Assembly (NCBI GenBank): GCA_966095765.1
Contig: CBHTSZ010000003.1
Span: 87,887-151,886 of the forward strand
Direction: 5' to 3'
DNA length: 64,000 nt
Source: CBHTSZ01 sp966095765
GTDB lineage: Bacteria; Patescibacteriota; Saccharimonadia; Saccharimonadales; Saccharimonadaceae
Position 1 is the stretch's first letter. Each line of letters opens with the position of its first letter. Positions 43,059 to 51,572 of the stretch are shown one piece after another. The notes below the pieces were generated by a model, which made no database searches, had not been told where the DNA came from, and worked only from the letters and a program-made list of their open reading frames with translations. A program made the position numbers and the translations under genes.

Positions 43059-43134
43059 TGGTGCGGGTTAGGAGACTCTAACTCCTGGCCTCTTCCATGG
43101 CAAGGAAGCGCTCTAACAACTGAGCTAAACCCGC
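43059..43134 (-). tRNA. tRNA-Gly (anticodon GCC) with unusual elbow bases
   Basis: Complete 76-nt cloverleaf: acceptor GCGGGTT / AACCCGC, anticodon arm CTTCC-TTGCCAT-GGAAG, encoded CCA. The D-loop is AGTTGTTA (one G only) and the T-loop is TTAGAGT, so position 56 is A, and the usual G19-C56 pair is replaced by what can be U19-A56. Confidence 0.94.
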
Positions 43135-43205
43135 ATGACCTGAAAGATTATAGATAACAGATAGGGAAAATGCAAGCACCTCGAGGCACGGATATTACCC
43201 GAAAG

Positions 43206-44693
43206 CTACTGTTGTTGGGCTGCTCGGATATTAGCTGCAAGCCGGTTGATTGCCGCAATATGCGTGGCCTCGTCCATATCCAGGTCGTTGATTTCGCTGA
43301 ATGATCCAGCCGAGTGAGCTGCTGTAAAGCTGACACTGGCTATATACGGCCCAACTTTAAATATTGCGCCACCAACATGATCCTCGGATCCCCAGAAAAA
43401 CGCCCCGTCAGCTGAACTCTCGATCATGCGTTTGGTTTTAAACCCTTCCAAATACTTTGCCCATTGGGCTTCGGCCTGTTTCGTGGAGTTTGCGTGGTTG
43501 ATATCAAAACGAAGCACCAGGTAACCGCTTCTGCCGTATCGTTCCTCTTGGACACTCAACTGGTATTCGTCAGGTAAAGCACCTGCCCGGTAGCCACGTG
43601 CGCACTCGCTGGATGGCAACAGGAGACTGCCGTTGGCGGCTTTCTGCTCAGTACTTGGGCTGAGCGGAAGGCCTCGCCGCTCGACCTCATCATTCGGTTT
43701 GATGCCTGTAACAGTCTCAAAAGCGGCATCGTCTAGTACTTTGCATGCTTCAAGTAATTTTGTGGTTCCTAGTTTATCGGACGTACCGCGAACTGTTGGC
43801 GCTGGTGACTGACTAAGGGTATCATTATCTGCGTTTTTACGTACTTCGGCAAACGCACGTCCCATCATCGCTAATTCTTTCACCAGTTCGCTATCACTAA
43901 AACCAGCCCCATCGTCTCGCGTCCTTTCGCCTAAGGTATGCGAGATTGTTATAACCAGGTTTTTATGTATCCCAATAAACGAAAAATCATCAATACCTTT
44001 ACGATCCGGGACCGTTATCCCACTGAGCATCACCTCGGAAGAAGCCTTTGAAAAGTCACTTCGTGCTGAATCGTATGCTTTGTACTTCGCTGACGATGCT
44101 TTCAAATGCTCAAGAAAAGCCTTTGCATCGGAATTGCTAGAAACGCCTTTCGCGCTCTCAAAACGCTTCATACTCTCACTGATCTTGTCCTGGTTGGAAG
44201 GTAGCTTGAACGAGTATCTTGAATCATTCAAGTCATCCTTTTCTGTCACTTGGTCGACTTCGATACGTATTCGCTGACCACCGTCATATGCGCAGTCAGT
44301 AGTCGGCGGACTATATGCTTCGTTCCGCGGGTTTGGCAGGTTTTGATCAATGTATGTTTCCGAGACGGTACTTCTCGCAGACAGCTTACCGAAGATCTTT
44401 GTGACTGCATCTTCGGGCAATAACTGACAGGCGCTTACATACCGAAAATCGCCCACTTTTAACTCCTCTGAAGGTTTGAGCCAATCAGTAAAACTAGGTT
44501 TTGCCTGTTTATTCTGCCCGTCAGACTCAGTACCATGAACAAGGATGAGCAAGAAAATCGCTGTGATCCCGATGATGCCCAGCGCTACTCCCACCGCAAT
44601 GACAATAAAGAGACGTTTTTTATTGTTAGGTTTTTGCAATTGCGGTTCTGGTTGCGGTTGCAAGGGTTGAAAAGGCGTGTTCGGTTCTTCCAT
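43206..44693 (-). CDS. Membrane-anchored protein with two DUF3558-like modules
   Basis: A 495-residue protein: Pro/Gln-rich cytoplasmic N-terminus, one span (about residues 28-52), then an extracellular part. Two modules each begin with a Cys-Leu-Leu type helix (ACQLLPEDAVTKIFG and ACKVLDDAAFETVTG) and contain a second Cys before a beta strand (TTDCAYDGGQRI and SSECARGYRAG), as in actinobacterial DUF3558 lipoproteins. Start at 44693 is preferred because TAGTAT ends 7 nt before it; an ATG at 44702 is in frame. Confidence 0.65.
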   Translation of the reverse strand: MEEPNTPFQPLQPQPEPQLQKPNNKKRLFIVIAVGVALGIIGITAIFLLILVHGTESDGQNKQAKPSFTDWLKPSEELKVGDFRYVSACQLLPEDAVTKIFGKLSARSTVSETYIDQNLPNPRNEAYSPPTTDCAYDGGQRIRIEVDQVTEKDDLNDSRYSFKLPSNQDKISESMKRFESAKGVSSNSDAKAFLEHLKASSAKYKAYDSARSDFSKASSEVMLSGITVPDRKGIDDFSFIGIHKNLVITISHTLGERTRDDGAGFSDSELVKELAMMGRAFAEVRKNADNDTLSQSPAPTVRGTSDKLGTTKLLEACKVLDDAAFETVTGIKPNDEVERRGLPLSPSTEQKAANGSLLLPSSECARGYRAGALPDEYQLSVQEERYGRSGYLVLRFDINHANSTKQAEAQWAKYLEGFKTKRMIESSADGAFFWGSEDHVGGAIFKVGPYIASVSFTAAHSAGSFSEINDLDMDEATHIAAINRLAANIRAAQQQ

Positions 44694-44746
44694 ATAATCC
44701 ATACTACCATCCGCCTCGCTCCACTAAGTCCGGCAAATGGGCTAAA

Positions 44747-44780
44747 TAAAAAGCCCAACTCCAAAGGTTGGGCATTTTAT
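44747..44780 (-). terminator. Terminator of tRNA-Phe
   Basis: GCCCAAC / GTTGGGC stem with 7-nt loop, then TTTTTATTT on the minus strand. Confidence 0.88.
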
Positions 44781-44781
44781 T

Positions 44782-44857
44782 TGGTGGCTCCTCCCAGACT
44801 TGAACTGGGGACACAAGGCTCTTCAGGCCTCTGCTCTACCAACTGAGCTAAAGAGCC
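44782..44857 (-). tRNA. tRNA-Phe (anticodon GAA)
   Basis: Complete 76-nt cloverleaf: acceptor GGCTCTT / AGGAGCC, anticodon loop CTGAAGA, T-loop TTCAAGT, encoded CCA. Confidence 0.97.
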
Positions 44858-44916
44858 GTAACGTTGGATTAGTTCCGTATGTACGCTTGAGACTTCGATA
44901 AAACGAGGTCTCGCCC

Positions 44917-44967
44917 CTGCTCTACTCATTTCTCTGCCGCTGCCATGCAGCGAGGAGCTAAAGAGCC
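44917..44967 (-). repeat. Broken second copy of the tRNA-Phe 5' end
   Basis: The first 13 nt of tRNA-Phe recur at 44955-44967, 110 nt upstream of the gene, and 9 nt of its D-arm 3' side recur at 44917-44925 in the same order. The D-loop between them is expanded to about 29 nt containing a GCTGC/GCAGC palindrome. A TACAAT box lies 27 nt upstream of the copy, the normal distance for tRNA genes here. Confidence 0.7.
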
Positions 44968-45023
44968 GCATTTGGTACGTTGAACAGCATTCATTGTACC
45001 GAAACAGGGGCGAAACGACAAGA

Positions 45024-45770
45024 CTACTTAGAAAAGATGTCTTTGAGGTTCGTGAGTTCGCTCGGAAGTACGACGAGTGTCTTCTGGCTCGGCTCAACGG
45101 AGATCTTTTCAAGCGTCTGAAGGGTACGGATGTTAATACCACCAGGGATCTTACTGAGCATGCCAGCAGCTTCAGCGACAGCTGCTGCAGCTGCCTTTTC
45201 GCCCTCGGCGGTGATGATAACTGCACGGCGCTCACGCTCTGCTTCCGCCTGCTTAGCCATCGCGCGTTTCATATCCTGTGGCAGCTCAATGTTCTGAATC
45301 TTTACGTTCTCGACATCGATACCCCACTTGTCAGTTTCGCTATCGACAATCTCTTTGATCTTTTGACTGATTTCTTCGCGCTTACTGAGCAGCTCGTCCA
45401 TATCCGCGTTACCAGTAACATCACGTAGTGCAGCCTGGGCAAACTGACTCGTCGCGTAAATATAGTTGGTTGTTTCAAGGACTGCCTTGCTCGCATCAAT
45501 GACCCGCAAGTAAACGACCGCATCGACACCGACGGTCACGTTGTCTTTGGTGATAATTTCCTGCTTAGGTACATCGATTGGCGTCGAGCGAACGTCAACC
45601 TTGATAACGCGCTGAAAGATTGGGATAACGATACGGAGACCTGGCTGGCGAATACCCGTAAAACGACCGAGCGTCAGGACAACGCCTCGTTCGTATTGGT
45701 TAATGATTTTGATGCCGCTCAGCACAAAGACGACGACTGCGATGAACAGGAAAAATGTAAAGCCTTCCAT
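45024..45770 (-). CDS. SPFH-domain protein (stomatin/slipin type)
   Basis: A 248-residue protein with an N-terminal membrane hairpin or span (FFLFIAVVVFVLSGI), a stomatin-like SPFH domain (QYERGVVLTLGRF, GLRIVIPIFQRVIKVDVR, TKDNVTVGVDAVVYLRV) and a C-terminal Ala/Glu coiled coil (AEGEKAAAAAVAEAAGML). It scaffolds membrane microdomains, often near proteases. GGAGGG precedes the ATG with TATACT about 25 nt further upstream. Confidence 0.93.
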   Translation of the reverse strand: MEGFTFFLFIAVVVFVLSGIKIINQYERGVVLTLGRFTGIRQPGLRIVIPIFQRVIKVDVRSTPIDVPKQEIITKDNVTVGVDAVVYLRVIDASKAVLETTNYIYATSQFAQAALRDVTGNADMDELLSKREEISQKIKEIVDSETDKWGIDVENVKIQNIELPQDMKRAMAKQAEAERERRAVIITAEGEKAAAAAVAEAAGMLSKIPGGINIRTLQTLEKISVEPSQKTLVVLPSELTNLKDIFSK

Positions 45771-45798
45771 GGTACCCTCCTTATTTACTCTCAGTATA

Positions 45799-46812
45799 TC
45801 ATTCGAGAGCGAGGTCGATGAGCTGACTAATCAGCTCAGGATAGGTAATGCCCTCATGACGCCACAGTTTTGGATACATGCTGATGTTCGTGAAGCCAGG
45901 GATGCTATTGATCTCGTTTAGAAAAACCTCACCCGCTTCAGTTAAGAAGAAGTCGACGCGAGCCATACCTCGACACTCTGTTACTTCGTAAGCCCTGAGA
46001 GCATATTCTTTAAGCTGATGCTGTACTGGTTCGGAAATATCTGCCGGAATGCTTACCTGTGATGTGCTCTCCGTGCCGTACTTGTCTTCGTATGAGTAGA
46101 AGTCCTCACCTGCAATAATTTCGCCTGGCGACGTAGCTCGCGGGTGATGATTGCCAAGTACCGCAACTTCTATTTCACGTCCTCTCACGGCCTTTTCGAT
46201 CAACACCATTTCCGAATGCTCGGCAGCACGCTTTAGTATCTCGCTCCATGCCTCACCTGACGTCACATGACTAACACCAATCGAGGAACCGGCGCTTGCA
46301 GGCTTCACAAAAACATCAGCTCCTAACTCATTGGCAATCGTCTCATAGGTTGGCTCCTGGTTGTGAACGAGCCACGTCTTCCACGGCACAACGGGAATAC
46401 CTGCATGCTCCAGCAGGCGCTTCGTCATGTCTTTGTCCATGGTTACTGCAGCCGACAGCAGACTAGGACCAACGCATGGTATGCCGAGCAGCAACGCCAA
46501 CCCTTGCACTGTGCCGTCTTCGCCATTTTTACCGTGCAGAATAGGCAGTATGACATCAGGCTGAATAATCTTGTGGTCAGGTAATGTGATGAACTTTTGT
46601 TGTCCAAGTACCGGCAGCAGTTGCTGACTACCCGTATGATCGTCATCGATCGTCTCTTGTAGCCACCAACTTCCTTGTTGGTCGATGAGACAAGTCGTGA
46701 TGTCGTATTTTGTATTATCGAGTGCTGCAAATACATTGCGGGCACTTGCTAGAGACACTTCATGCTCCGAGGATTGACCGCCATAAACGAGTAGCACGTG
46801 AATCTTTGACAT
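45799..46812 (-). CDS. ddl: D-alanine--D-alanine ligase
   Basis: A 337-residue ATP-grasp enzyme making D-Ala-D-Ala for peptidoglycan. It has LVYGGQSSEHEVSLASA at the N-terminus, LPILHGKNGEDGTVQG, VKPASAGSSIGVSHV, and the C-terminal FLNEINSIPGFT metal-binding motif. It supplies the substrate of MurF (33.4 kb). A TATACT box shared with the divergent rarA promoter is 10 nt before the ATG. Confidence 0.96.
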   Translation of the reverse strand: MSKIHVLLVYGGQSSEHEVSLASARNVFAALDNTKYDITTCLIDQQGSWWLQETIDDDHTGSQQLLPVLGQQKFITLPDHKIIQPDVILPILHGKNGEDGTVQGLALLLGIPCVGPSLLSAAVTMDKDMTKRLLEHAGIPVVPWKTWLVHNQEPTYETIANELGADVFVKPASAGSSIGVSHVTSGEAWSEILKRAAEHSEMVLIEKAVRGREIEVAVLGNHHPRATSPGEIIAGEDFYSYEDKYGTESTSQVSIPADISEPVQHQLKEYALRAYEVTECRGMARVDFFLTEAGEVFLNEINSIPGFTNISMYPKLWRHEGITYPELISQLIDLALE

Positions 46813-46822
46813 AGCTAAGGCT

Positions 46823-46830
46823 AGTATACT
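46823..46830. promoter_or_regulatory. Shared palindromic -10 box for ddl and rarA
   Basis: AGTATACT reads TATACT on both strands. It ends 6 nt before the rarA ATG and 10 nt before the ddl ATG, so one element can serve two divergent, leaderless or nearly leaderless transcripts. Confidence 0.6.
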
Positions 46831-46836
46831 ATAGCT

Positions 46837-47997
46837 ATGAACCGCATCCCTCTTGCTGAAACCATGCGCCCCACCTCACTTGATGACGTGGCAGGCCAAT
46901 TACACATCGTTGGCGGCAAGGGTCTGGTACGAAAGATTGTTGAGCAAAAACAGCCGACGAGCTTGATCCTCTGGGGCCCGCCAGGCAGCGGTAAGACTAC
47001 CCTGGCGCGCATCATTGCCAACGAACTGGAAGCTGATTTTGTAGAGCTTAGCGCCGTGACTGCCGGCAAGAAAGACGTTCTCGCTGTTGTTGAGCGCGCC
47101 AAGACAAACTGGAACCTCAAACAGCGTACGGTTTTATTCGTTGATGAAATCCACCGCTTCAATAAAGCCCAGCAAGACGCTTTTTTGCCGCACGTTGAAT
47201 CGGGACTTCTTACGCTCATCGGCGCAACAACAGAAAACCCAAGTTTCGAGATCATCACCCCACTTCTCAGTCGCGCCCGCGTACTTGTCCTTGAGCCGTT
47301 ATCAAAAGCCGATATTCTCACTATTCTCAATCGTGCACTCAAACACGAAAAGGCCGAAAAACGTGTCAACCCAGATGCTCTCGATTATCTCGCAGAACTC
47401 TCTGGCGGTGATGCGCGCCTCGCCCTGGGTAACCTCGAGGTGGCGCTTGGTCTTGCGAAAAAAGTGACAGTTGAGACCGTGAAAACAGCAGCGCAAAAAC
47501 GCATCCCTGGTTACGACAAAAAAGGTGACATGCATTACGACGTCATCTCAGCGTTTATCAAAAGTATGCGTGGCAGCGACGTGAAGGCTTCTCTCTACTA
47601 TCTCGCTCGCATGCTCCAAGCCGGCGAGGATCCTAAGTTTATTGCTCGCCGTATGGTCATTTTCGCTTCCGAAGATATCGGCCTCGCCGGTAACGGTGCG
47701 CTCAGTCTCGCCGTTGCGACCTTTCAAGCGGTTGAACGCATCGGCGTGCCTGAGGCTCAGTACAATCTCTTTCACTGTGCGACTGCGCTGGCGAGGTCAG
47801 AGAAATCGCGCGAAACCTCCGACCTTATGTACGAAGCACTGGGCCTTGCAAAAGCCCACCCGGACGCTCCGGTGCCACTCCATATTCGAAATGCACCAAC
47901 GAAGCTCATGAAGGACCTAGGCTACGGCAAGGATTACAAATGGGAAGCTGACTTCAAGCCCGGCGAAGGCTTCCTTCCCAAAGAACTACAGTCTTAG
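46837..47997 (+). CDS. rarA: Replication-associated recombination protein A (AAA+ ATPase)
   Basis: A 386-residue RarA/MgsA. Walker A is GPPGSGKTTLARI, Walker B/sensor is LFVDEIHRFNKAQQDAFLP, followed by GATTENPSFE and the SRARVLVLEPLS helix; the C-terminal tetramerisation domain is present (MRGSDVKASLYYLARML). It acts at stalled replication forks. Leaderless start. Its stop overlaps the converging glycosyltransferase gene by 4 nt. Confidence 0.95.
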   Translation: MNRIPLAETMRPTSLDDVAGQLHIVGGKGLVRKIVEQKQPTSLILWGPPGSGKTTLARIIANELEADFVELSAVTAGKKDVLAVVERAKTNWNLKQRTVLFVDEIHRFNKAQQDAFLPHVESGLLTLIGATTENPSFEIITPLLSRARVLVLEPLSKADILTILNRALKHEKAEKRVNPDALDYLAELSGGDARLALGNLEVALGLAKKVTVETVKTAAQKRIPGYDKKGDMHYDVISAFIKSMRGSDVKASLYYLARMLQAGEDPKFIARRMVIFASEDIGLAGNGALSLAVATFQAVERIGVPEAQYNLFHCATALARSEKSRETSDLMYEALGLAKAHPDAPVPLHIRNAPTKLMKDLGYGKDYKWEADFKPGEGFLPKELQS

Positions 47998-49211
47998 CCC
48001 TTCGCAGCACGTTCGATGACCTCATAGTAGCGATCGATATAGTTACGTGCCATCACTTCGGCTGAGAACTTTCGCTTCACCGACATACGACAATCAGCTG
48101 GATCGATTTCATCAACGCGCTGCATATACCCCGCAAATTCCTCTTCCGTATCAGCTAGAAATCCGTTGATGCCATGTTCGATAATTTCCGGCATCGCACC
48201 TCGTCGCATCGCAACCACTGGCGTACCGCAAGCCAGCGCCTCTATTACTGCCATCCCAAACGGCTCTTCCCAGCGAATCGGGAATAGCAGCGCTTTTGCC
48301 TCGGAGATAAATTTGAGCTTTTTCTTGCCCGACATATTACCCGAGTACGTGATACGCGGGTTACGAACGACATAGGGCAAGATCTTGTCGCTATAGTATC
48401 GGAATTCATGGTTCTGACGGTATTTGCTCATCGGGTTGGCGAGTTCAAGCAGCAGCTTGCGTGGGGTTTCGATATCACCGATCGTTCCTGCCATGCGCAG
48501 CCGATAACGAAGCTTATGACAGTATTTCACTGCGATATCTTGGGCTTTTTGCTCGTTAAAACGCGCGAGCGTAATGAAATAGTTCTTTTTATTTTCAACG
48601 TACGGAAAGTCCCGAACGTCGACAGCGTTATACACAGTTTCTAGAACATGAGGTTTAAACTCGCTGGGCGCATCACGCATAAGGGCGTCTGATATACCAA
48701 CGACATACATATGATGTCCATTACCGAGCTGGCGCCAAAACGGACGATTGTCAGCCTCGCCTCGTGCAACATCTTTATCGGTCGTAAACGGTGGTCCATG
48801 CAGCGTATGAATCGCGGGCGGCATGTCTTTTAGCTTAGTCGCCCAGGCGAGGACTTGCGGTCCGATATGGCCGTTATGGTCATGAATAACATCAAACGTG
48901 CCGTCAGCCTCAATACGCTTAAGGGCATCCTGCACATGCCCACCAACAAGCGGCAGTACTTTATACCATGGATCGTGGATATGCCTGAACTGCTCCTCTT
49001 TAGTGATCGGGTGCACTTTTGCACCGTTTAGGCTGCGCCTAGCAACACCAAAAACTTCTACCTCAACACCCTGCCGAACAAGCTCTTTCACCAGCGCATC
49101 GAGCACCATCTCGATACCACCATATCCTTTGGCTGGTATGGTAAGCCAAGGAGTTGCAATGACTGCAACACGGAGAGGTTTTCGAGGTTTCTTCTTCGGA
49201 CGAGTAGGCAT
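47994..49211 (-). CDS. Glycosyltransferase family 4 (GT-B)
   Basis: A 405-residue GT-B enzyme: basic N-terminus, VAVIATPWLTIPAKGYGGIE (first Rossmann half with the glycine-rich loop), HDHNGHIGP, and the GT4 EX7E region PIRWEEPFGMAVIEALACGTPVVA (quoted in part: RWEEPFGMAVIEALACG). Likely builds surface glycans or glycolipids from a nucleotide sugar. A TATACT box 11 nt before the ATG gives a very short leader. Confidence 0.92.
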   Translation of the reverse strand: MPTRPKKKPRKPLRVAVIATPWLTIPAKGYGGIEMVLDALVKELVRQGVEVEVFGVARRSLNGAKVHPITKEEQFRHIHDPWYKVLPLVGGHVQDALKRIEADGTFDVIHDHNGHIGPQVLAWATKLKDMPPAIHTLHGPPFTTDKDVARGEADNRPFWRQLGNGHHMYVVGISDALMRDAPSEFKPHVLETVYNAVDVRDFPYVENKKNYFITLARFNEQKAQDIAVKYCHKLRYRLRMAGTIGDIETPRKLLLELANPMSKYRQNHEFRYYSDKILPYVVRNPRITYSGNMSGKKKLKFISEAKALLFPIRWEEPFGMAVIEALACGTPVVAMRRGAMPEIIEHGINGFLADTEEEFAGYMQRVDEIDPADCRMSVKRKFSAEVMARNYIDRYYEVIERAAKG

Positions 49212-49301
49212 GATTCACGTTCAGTATATATACCCGTCGTATCGGATGATGTGAAATAAATCACTCGAGTAACGCTACGCGCACTCCATAATATATGGGT
49301 G

Positions 49302-50855
49302 ATGTATGAGGCTGAAAATACTCACAATATAGAGATTCCATTGCCAAAACTTCTTGAGGGAGAATCATGGGAGAAAGTTGAGGATATACCACCCTACATA
49401 CCCAGCGAACCACCCTCTAGTATTCGTGAACTACAGCGGCTCGCACAGGTAAAGGCTGAGGGAGAAGTTGGGGCTTTTGGGCCGGCGCTCGCAGCGATTG
49501 CGCTCGAACGACCCGGTGAAAGCGCTTCTCCAGAACTACGAAAGTATGAAGCGCTATTCGGCAGAGATTCCCTCCGAGTAGCACTCGATGTTTTACCTAT
49601 GTACCCGCTGCTTATGCACGCTACTATCCACTCTCTGGCATCATTACAAGGCACGGTGACTCATGCTGCACGCGAAGAGGAGCCGGGTCGGATCATCCAT
49701 GAATACCGGCGACCCGACGACCCGATCGCCCTCGAGCTTACCGAGCGCTACGGGTGGGAGTGGCCATACTATGGCTCTGTGGATGCCACACCCCAGTACA
49801 TGCATGCCGTATTTCAATACGCACGTCACACACCAGGTGGCGCCTCGATTTTTCGCGAAACGACAAAAAGCCTCGATGGGCAAACGCGTACAATCGGCGA
49901 TACATACCGGGCCGCACTCGCCTGGCTAGAAAATCGTATGAATGCCAATCCCGAGGGCCTTGTCGAATACAAATCATCGATTCCCCATGGCATCGAAAAC
50001 CAAGTCTGGCGTGATTCATGGGATAGCTATTTTCACGCCGACGGCACGCTTGCAAACCGTGAGCAAGGCATCGCCTCGGTCGAGGTGCAGCAACTTGCGT
50101 ACGATGCACTCCTCGAGGCGGCGATCATCTTCGAAACCGAATTCGAAGACCGCGAGAAAGGCGCTTCCCTTCGCGCCCGCGCTGAAACGCTAAGAGAAAA
50201 GATCATAGAGCATTTTTGGGTAGATGAAAAAGGTGGCTACTTTGCGCTTGGTACCGACCGCGACGATAAAGGCAACCTGAGACAGCTCAAGATTCGCACC
50301 TCAAACATGGGGCACCTACTTCGTTCCCGACTCCTTGTCGGCGAAGAGTACCGTCCTTTCCGAGAAACAGTGATCGCCCAGCTATTTAGTCCTGAGATGC
50401 TCAATATCAGCGGCATCCGCACACTCGCCAGCGACGAGGTACGTTTTCGTCCCGGCGCCTATCACAACGGCAGCGTTTGGCTCTGGGATACCTATTACGT
50501 AGCTGAAGGCCTTCGCTATCATGGCTACTATGGCCTCGCGACATTCCTCGCAGACAAGATCCATACCGTTATCAACGTGACGCAAAAATTTCCTGAATAC
50601 GTTCGCGGTGACGGCCTACCGCTCCCGACGCTCAATCCTCGTATCGTTGATGTATGGGACGAGAGAGCCGAGCGAGTTAACCGTATCGAACAACCTCCCC
50701 AGGAAGTCCAGGCATGGTCGGTAGCTGCCGATATTGCTCGTGACTACTACAGTGGCCGCGTACCGGATCGCGCCTATGACGCCAGGGCTGTGCAGCTCGA
50801 AGATGCTATTCTGCGCATAGTAACAGACGACGAAAGTGAAGCACTAGCAGGATAA
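49302..50855 (+). CDS. Amylo-alpha-1,6-glucosidase / glycogen-debranching-like glycosidase
   Basis: A 517-residue protein of the (alpha/alpha)6-barrel debranching type: FGRDSLRVALDVLPMYP, VDATPQYM, WRDSWDSYFHADG, GYFALGTDRDDKG, RTSNMGHLLRSRLL and FRPGAYHNGSVWLWDTYY. No signal peptide, so it acts in the cytoplasm on an alpha-glucan or oligosaccharide. It faces away from the GT4 gene. A TAATAT box ends 7 nt before the ATG at 49302, a leaderless start. Confidence 0.85.
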   Translation: MYEAENTHNIEIPLPKLLEGESWEKVEDIPPYIPSEPPSSIRELQRLAQVKAEGEVGAFGPALAAIALERPGESASPELRKYEALFGRDSLRVALDVLPMYPLLMHATIHSLASLQGTVTHAAREEEPGRIIHEYRRPDDPIALELTERYGWEWPYYGSVDATPQYMHAVFQYARHTPGGASIFRETTKSLDGQTRTIGDTYRAALAWLENRMNANPEGLVEYKSSIPHGIENQVWRDSWDSYFHADGTLANREQGIASVEVQQLAYDALLEAAIIFETEFEDREKGASLRARAETLREKIIEHFWVDEKGGYFALGTDRDDKGNLRQLKIRTSNMGHLLRSRLLVGEEYRPFRETVIAQLFSPEMLNISGIRTLASDEVRFRPGAYHNGSVWLWDTYYVAEGLRYHGYYGLATFLADKIHTVINVTQKFPEYVRGDGLPLPTLNPRIVDVWDERAERVNRIEQPPQEVQAWSVAADIARDYYSGRVPDRAYDARAVQLEDAILRIVTDDESEALAG

Positions 50856-50879
50856 CCATTTCTCTGTTGAAATAGAGAG

Positions 50880-51572
50880 GTGAAAAGAAACCTTACCCGT
50901 CTCATTCGTCTACTGATCGTGCTTACTATTGCGATTATCGGCTCGTATAAGGCGATTGAGATCGATGATAGAAAATATGACAACTCGGCTGTTGCTATCG
51001 AAGCAATAGCAACACCTGCTGGTGAAGCGCTTGCATCCCTACCTATCAAAGGACGTGCACCAAAAACCGATTACAGCCGAGAACAGTTTGGTGGTGGCTG
51101 GCAGCGAATCGACGACTGCGACATGCGTAACTATATTCTCGCTCGTGACCTCACGGAGACAACCTTCGTCACACCCAGCTGTAAAGTAGCCGGCGGTATC
51201 CTGAACGATCCATATGGCGGTAAGCCGATAGCTTTCGTGCGTGGAGCTGAGACAAGTGACGACGTACAGATCGATCATGTCGTCGCACTGAGTGATGCAT
51301 GGCAGAAAGGCGCGCAAACACTCACCTACGAGCAGCGTGTTACTCTCGCGAATGACCCGCTGGAACTCATCGCCGTCGATGGAGACCTCAACCAACAAAA
51401 AGGTGATGGCGATGCTGCGACCTGGCTGCCACCCAACAAGCCGTACCGCTGCGAATATGTCGCACGACAAATCGCCGTCAAAAAGAAGTACTCACTCTGG
51501 GTAACCCGGAGTGAGTATGATGCCATAGCGAATGTCCTGCAGACGTGCCCGGAACAAAAAATTCCGAACTAG
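50880..51572 (+). CDS. Secreted HNH-type nuclease (DUF1524-like)
   Basis: A 230-residue protein with a basic N-terminus and one hydrophobic segment (LIRLLIVLTIAIIGSY), a signal peptide or anchor. The exported part has the HNH/DUF1524 core VQIDHVVALSDAWQKGA, then LANDPLELIAVDGDLNQQKGDGDAATWLPPN (quoted in part: NDPLELIAVDGDLNQQKGD). It probably degrades external DNA. A GTG start at 50880 follows AGAGAG closely. It lies 24 nt after the debranching gene and its end overlaps typA by 4 nt. Confidence 0.85.
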   Translation: MKRNLTRLIRLLIVLTIAIIGSYKAIEIDDRKYDNSAVAIEAIATPAGEALASLPIKGRAPKTDYSREQFGGGWQRIDDCDMRNYILARDLTETTFVTPSCKVAGGILNDPYGGKPIAFVRGAETSDDVQIDHVVALSDAWQKGAQTLTYEQRVTLANDPLELIAVDGDLNQQKGDGDAATWLPPNKPYRCEYVARQIAVKKKYSLWVTRSEYDAIANVLQTCPEQKIPN

